This document shows, in pieces, positions 19,240 through 21,876 of a stretch of 21,876 nt of DNA. The stretch is from positions 1 to 21,876 of IMG/VR virus record IMGVR_UViG_3300035670_013251; one strand, given 5' to 3'. A program made the translations under genes and the position numbers. How positions within the stretch are numbered: the stretch's first letter is position 1; every line of letters begins with the position of its first letter. Under the pieces are notes generated by a model. It was given only the letters and a program-made list of their open reading frames with translations, was not told the origin of the DNA and searched no databases. This DNA is from a virus.

Positions 19240-19877
19240 CGGGGTCGCTTCTGCCGCCCAACGCGCAGCCCGGCGAACGCGCGCTGGAACAGGCCATGCG
19301 CGCCGAAATCGCGATTGCTGCCGTGGGCGATCTGTGGAACCCGGCAACGTGCCCCGCCGATGCGCTGCCATTCCTGGCCTGGGGCCTTGCGATCAGCCAG
19401 TGGGATCCCGCCTGGTCCGAAGCGCAGAAGCGCGCCGCCATTGCCGATGCGATCCCGTTTCACCAGCGCAAGGGCACCCGCGCCGCGGTGGAAGAGGTGC
19501 TGGCCCGTTTCCACCCGCTGCTGGCGATCGTCGAATGGTGGCAGGCCAATCCGCGCCGCGATCCCTTCACCTTCGAAGTGCGCGCGCCTGCCGGTCCCGA
19601 TGGCATCGACGCCAGCTTCCTGACCACCGAAACGGCCGAAGCAATCATCCGCGATGTGGCCGCCGCCAAGCCGCTGCGCAGCCATTTCGATTTCGTCTTC
19701 GCGCTCGAAACACAGGCCGCGCTGTGGATGGCCGGTGGCTTCCAGGCGGGGACGATCAATCGCGCCGATTACGCCGCCACGCTCGACGAAAGCCGCGACT
19801 GGGATGCCGTGCTGCAGACCGAGGATGGCGAACCTGTCCGCACGCCCGATGGCGCCGATTTTCTGGAGACAGCCTGA
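19236..19877 (+). CDS. I: Tail protein I
   Basis: A 213-residue homologue of P2 gpI (176 residues), a baseplate protein. Family features: LLPPNAQPGERALEQAM, the DLWNPATCPADALPFLAWGLAIS segment, then AIADAIPFHQRKGTRAAVEEVL. Relative to P2 it carries a longer C-terminal region (after about residue 175) ending in QTEDGEPVRTPDGADFLETA. ATG 19236 overlaps the J stop. The end of the gene has been duplicated: a perfect 15-bp tandem repeat begins inside the last codons and runs into the spacer before the next gene. Confidence 0.92.
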   Translation: MTGSLLPPNAQPGERALEQAMRAEIAIAAVGDLWNPATCPADALPFLAWGLAISQWDPAWSEAQKRAAIADAIPFHQRKGTRAAVEEVLARFHPLLAIVEWWQANPRRDPFTFEVRAPAGPDGIDASFLTTETAEAIIRDVAAAKPLRSHFDFVFALETQAALWMAGGFQAGTINRADYAATLDESRDWDAVLQTEDGEPVRTPDGADFLETA

Positions 19878-19898
19878 TGCCACACAGCCTGATGCCAC
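19869..19898 (+). repeat. Perfect 15-bp tandem repeat at the I/H junction
   Basis: ACAGCCTGATGCCAC occurs twice head to tail (19869-19883 and 19884-19898). The first copy holds the stop codon of I. The duplication lengthens the spacer before the H start by 15 nt and creates an 11-codon reading frame (19877-19912) that starts in TGATG with the I stop and ends in ATGA with the H start, so it could pass ribosomes from I to H. Confidence 0.85.
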
Positions 19899-19908
19899 GA
19901 GGTAACCC

Positions 19909-20877
19909 ATGACCGCCCTGGTGCTCTCCCTCACCAACGCCGGGCTTGCCGCCGTGCAGGGCGCATCGGGCAGCGACCCGGTCGTGATCGCCGAGCTGGG
20001 CCTTACCGCCACGCCGTTTGACATCGCGCCGACGCTCACCGCGCTGCCGGGGGAGTTCAAGCGCATCGCCGCCGTTTCGGGCACGGCGGCCGCTGCGAAC
20101 ATTACCCACATGACCGCCTATGACACCAGCGCGGACGTGTGGAACGCCACCGGCCTTGGTCTCTGGCTGGCCGATGGCACGCTGTTTGCAGTCTACAGCG
20201 CCGGGGCGACGATCATCAACAAGGCCAGCGTGGCCTTCGCCATGGTCAGCTTCGACATTGCCTGGCAGGCCGATCTTGCGGCTTCTGTGGCGTTTGGCGA
20301 TCCGATCTTCACGAACCCACCCGCGACCGAGGAGATGCGCGGCCTGGTTGAACTGGCGGACGAGGCCGAAGCCCTTGCCGGGATCGACGGGCTGCGGGCG
20401 CTTACGCCCGCGCGCGCCAGGGCGGCTGTCTTGCCCTGGCTGATCGATCAGGATGGCGCCGGGTCCGGTCTCGATGCCGACACGCTCGACGGGCAGCACC
20501 GCAGCCAGATCGCGCCATCGGGCATGATCGCAATGTGGTCGGGATCGCTTGACAGCGTGCCTGCGGGCTGGGCGCTGTGCGATGGTGCAAACGGCACGCC
20601 CGATCTGCGCAACCGCTTCCTGGTCGGCGCGGGTGATACTTACGCGGTTGGTGCCAGCGGCGGCGCGCTGCAGCACAACCATGCTGTAACGGTAGATCCT
20701 GCCGCCACCGGCATCACGATCACCACCACCACCGCCACGGTCAACGGCGATGGCGATCCGCCCAACGCGCTGATCAGCGCCACCCCGGTCGATCCCCAGC
20801 ACACCCACGCCGCCAGCGCCGCCGTGGCCAGCAGCCTGCCGCCGTATCTGGCGCTGGCGTTCATCATGAAGCTTTGA
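19909..20877 (+). CDS. H: Tail fibre protein with collar domain (H-like)
   Basis: A 322-residue fibre protein. Residues 1-135 match the phage tail-collar fibre N-terminal domain (LTNAGLAAVQGASGSDPVVI, YDTSADVWNATGLGLWLADG, FDIAWQAD) that docks on the baseplate. A short repeat-type linker (EEMRGLVELADEAEALAG, LTPARARA) and a Gly-rich hinge (DADTLDGQH) follow. The collar domain is at about 204-240 (GMIAMWSGSLDSVPAGWALCDG, PDLRNRFLVGAG), with a His-rich, Thr-rich trimeric segment and the typical end PPYLALAFIMKL. It is much shorter than P2 gpH (669 residues), so receptor binding may rely on the next gene. ATG 19909 has GAGGT about 6 nt upstream. Confidence 0.9.
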   Translation: MTALVLSLTNAGLAAVQGASGSDPVVIAELGLTATPFDIAPTLTALPGEFKRIAAVSGTAAAANITHMTAYDTSADVWNATGLGLWLADGTLFAVYSAGATIINKASVAFAMVSFDIAWQADLAASVAFGDPIFTNPPATEEMRGLVELADEAEALAGIDGLRALTPARARAAVLPWLIDQDGAGSGLDADTLDGQHRSQIAPSGMIAMWSGSLDSVPAGWALCDGANGTPDLRNRFLVGAGDTYAVGASGGALQHNHAVTVDPAATGITITTTTATVNGDGDPPNALISATPVDPQHTHAASAAVASSLPPYLALAFIMKL

Positions 20878-20898
20878 TTCAACCGCAGGATCCAATCG

Positions 20899-21876
20899 AT
20901 GCCGAAAATCACCGAACTGCCCGACGCTGCATCGCTGGATGGTACGGAAGCCGTGCCGGTGGTCCAGGGCGGAGCCATGCGCAAGACCACGCTGGGCGCG
21001 CTGGTCGGGGACGTAGCGCAGCCGTTTGTCGATCAAGCCAAAATATACCGCGACGAAGCCGACCTGTTCGCACAAGCCCTGCTGAACATCGTGCCGGGCG
21101 TGATCTATACGCCCGACAACGGCGGCATTGCGCAGGCGCTGATCGACACGGCGGATGGTGAAACCTTCGTGTTCGTGGACGGGGCGCGATCCTACATTTA
21201 CCGTAACGACGCGGGCAGCGAAGTGCTGATGTTCGAGGACGCGACCACGGCGGGTTTGCTGGCCATGTTGTCCGCCACGACTGGCGCTGGCCAGATCGGC
21301 ATGGTTGACGGGCGCACGGTTGAACAGGCGCTGGCCCAGCAGCCCGACCGGACGTTCGACGACCTTGCGCGGCTCGCGGCTTCGGACGCGGGGGAACTGC
21401 GGCGCTCGCTCATGGCGGCGGAAGTGCAGGCGTTGCGCTCCTGCCTGCTTAACATCAACGGCAACCAGCGCATTTCGCAGGAAGTCGGCACGGTCGAACA
21501 GACCGGCATTGGCGCGGCATCGCCGGGGCAGCAGAAGTGGATCACCGATGGCCACAAGCTGTGGGTTCAGGGATCGGTGCGGGTAAAGGCGCAGCAGGTG
21601 GCCGTCACGGACCTGCCCGGCTTCCAGTACGCGCTGCGGGTGGAGGTCACGACAGCGCAGGCCAGCATCGGGTCTGATTTTGTGCGCCTAGTCACCTTCT
21701 GCGAGGCGAGCGATTTTATCCCGCTGGCGTGGGGCACGCTCAAGGCCAAGGACATGATCCTGTACGCATGGGTCAAGACCAATGTGGCAGGCACATACGA
21801 AGTCAATGTTCTGAACGGTGACCGCACGGTTGCCGTGCCCGGAATCATCACGGTCGATCAGCCGAACGAATGGCAG
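20899..21876 (+). CDS. Tail appendage/fibre protein, 3' end outside window
   Basis: An open frame from ATG 20899 (AGGA about 9 nt upstream, 21 nt after H) that stays open to the last base, at least 326 codons. The start MPKITELPDAASLDGTEAVP followed by VVQGGAMRKTTLGALVG is typical of phage structural appendage proteins. Residues about 35-60 form a short helix (VAQPFVDQAKIYRDEADLF) that could be a trimeric stalk. The later part is beta-rich, with VTTAQASIGSDFVRLVTFCE and LAWGTLKAKDMILYAWVKTN, like a jelly-roll or carbohydrate-binding module, so it may be the real receptor-binding fibre. It also fits no tail fibre assembly (gpG) protein. Full length and end are unknown. Confidence 0.82.
   Translation, partial: MPKITELPDAASLDGTEAVPVVQGGAMRKTTLGALVGDVAQPFVDQAKIYRDEADLFAQALLNIVPGVIYTPDNGGIAQALIDTADGETFVFVDGARSYIYRNDAGSEVLMFEDATTAGLLAMLSATTGAGQIGMVDGRTVEQALAQQPDRTFDDLARLAASDAGELRRSLMAAEVQALRSCLLNINGNQRISQEVGTVEQTGIGAASPGQQKWITDGHKLWVQGSVRVKAQQVAVTDLPGFQYALRVEVTTAQASIGSDFVRLVTFCEASDFIPLAWGTLKAKDMILYAWVKTNVAGTYEVNVLNGDRTVAVPGIITVDQPNEWQ

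Noticed and set aside
19756-21555. 599-codon open frame on the minus strand opposite I, H and the appendage gene
   Set aside because: The product is Arg/His/Gly-rich with no fold pattern, and it covers two recognisable tail genes on the other strand.
1-21876. CRISPR array, tRNA genes, insertion sequence or restriction-modification cassette
   Set aside because: No regularly spaced repeats, cloverleaf-like sequence, transposase motif or endonuclease gene was seen; the methyltransferase stands alone.

Overview
The window is most of the right-to-left early region and the tail module of a temperate, P2-like (contractile-tailed) prophage in a G+C-rich alphaproteobacterium. The host looks like a sphingomonad (Novosphingobium/Sphingobium type). 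That host guess is an inference from base composition and from the style of the small early genes. No host gene, tRNA, rRNA or CRISPR array is visible. Head, terminase and lysis genes are not in the window.

Layout. (1) 1-9868, minus strand: one compact early operon of about 20 genes, joined mostly by ATGA, GTGA or TGATG overlaps. In transcription order it holds a YdaS/Cro-like regulator, a CII-like regulator, an Ogr/Delta zinc-finger late activator, three small proteins, a 909-residue Toprim primase-helicase, a run of small zinc-ribbon, membrane, helix-turn-helix and P-loop proteins, a DNA adenine methyltransferase, a 71-residue protein and, last, the tyrosine integrase whose stop codon is the first codon of the window. 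(2) About 9869-9965: the genetic switch, with a perfect 16-bp inverted repeat, a third related palindrome and a TTGACA-type promoter. (3) 9966-11826, plus strand: a lysogeny operon of S24 repressor, probable lipoprotein and WYL-TerB protein, coupled by 4-nt overlaps. (4) 11823-18234, minus strand: tail genes, transcribed V, W, FI, FII, E(E'), T, U, D. (5) 18279-18301: a dyad between the divergent late operons. (6) 18346 to the window end, plus strand: J, I, H-like collar fibre and a further tail appendage gene that runs off the edge.

How it probably works (inference from families and layout): the S24 repressor holds the lysogenic state at the palindromes at 9873-9952. On induction the Cro-like protein and the long early operon are expressed, which supplies replication (primase-helicase), excision (integrase and perhaps the 71-residue protein) and the Ogr-type activator. 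The activator then switches on both late tail operons from the shared dyad at 18290. Points most worth a second look are the repressor-linked lipoprotein/WYL-TerB pair, the P2 tail order broken into two divergent operons around a symmetric dyad, the G6 frameshift that makes E-E', and a 33-codon membrane protein gene that normal size cut-offs would miss.
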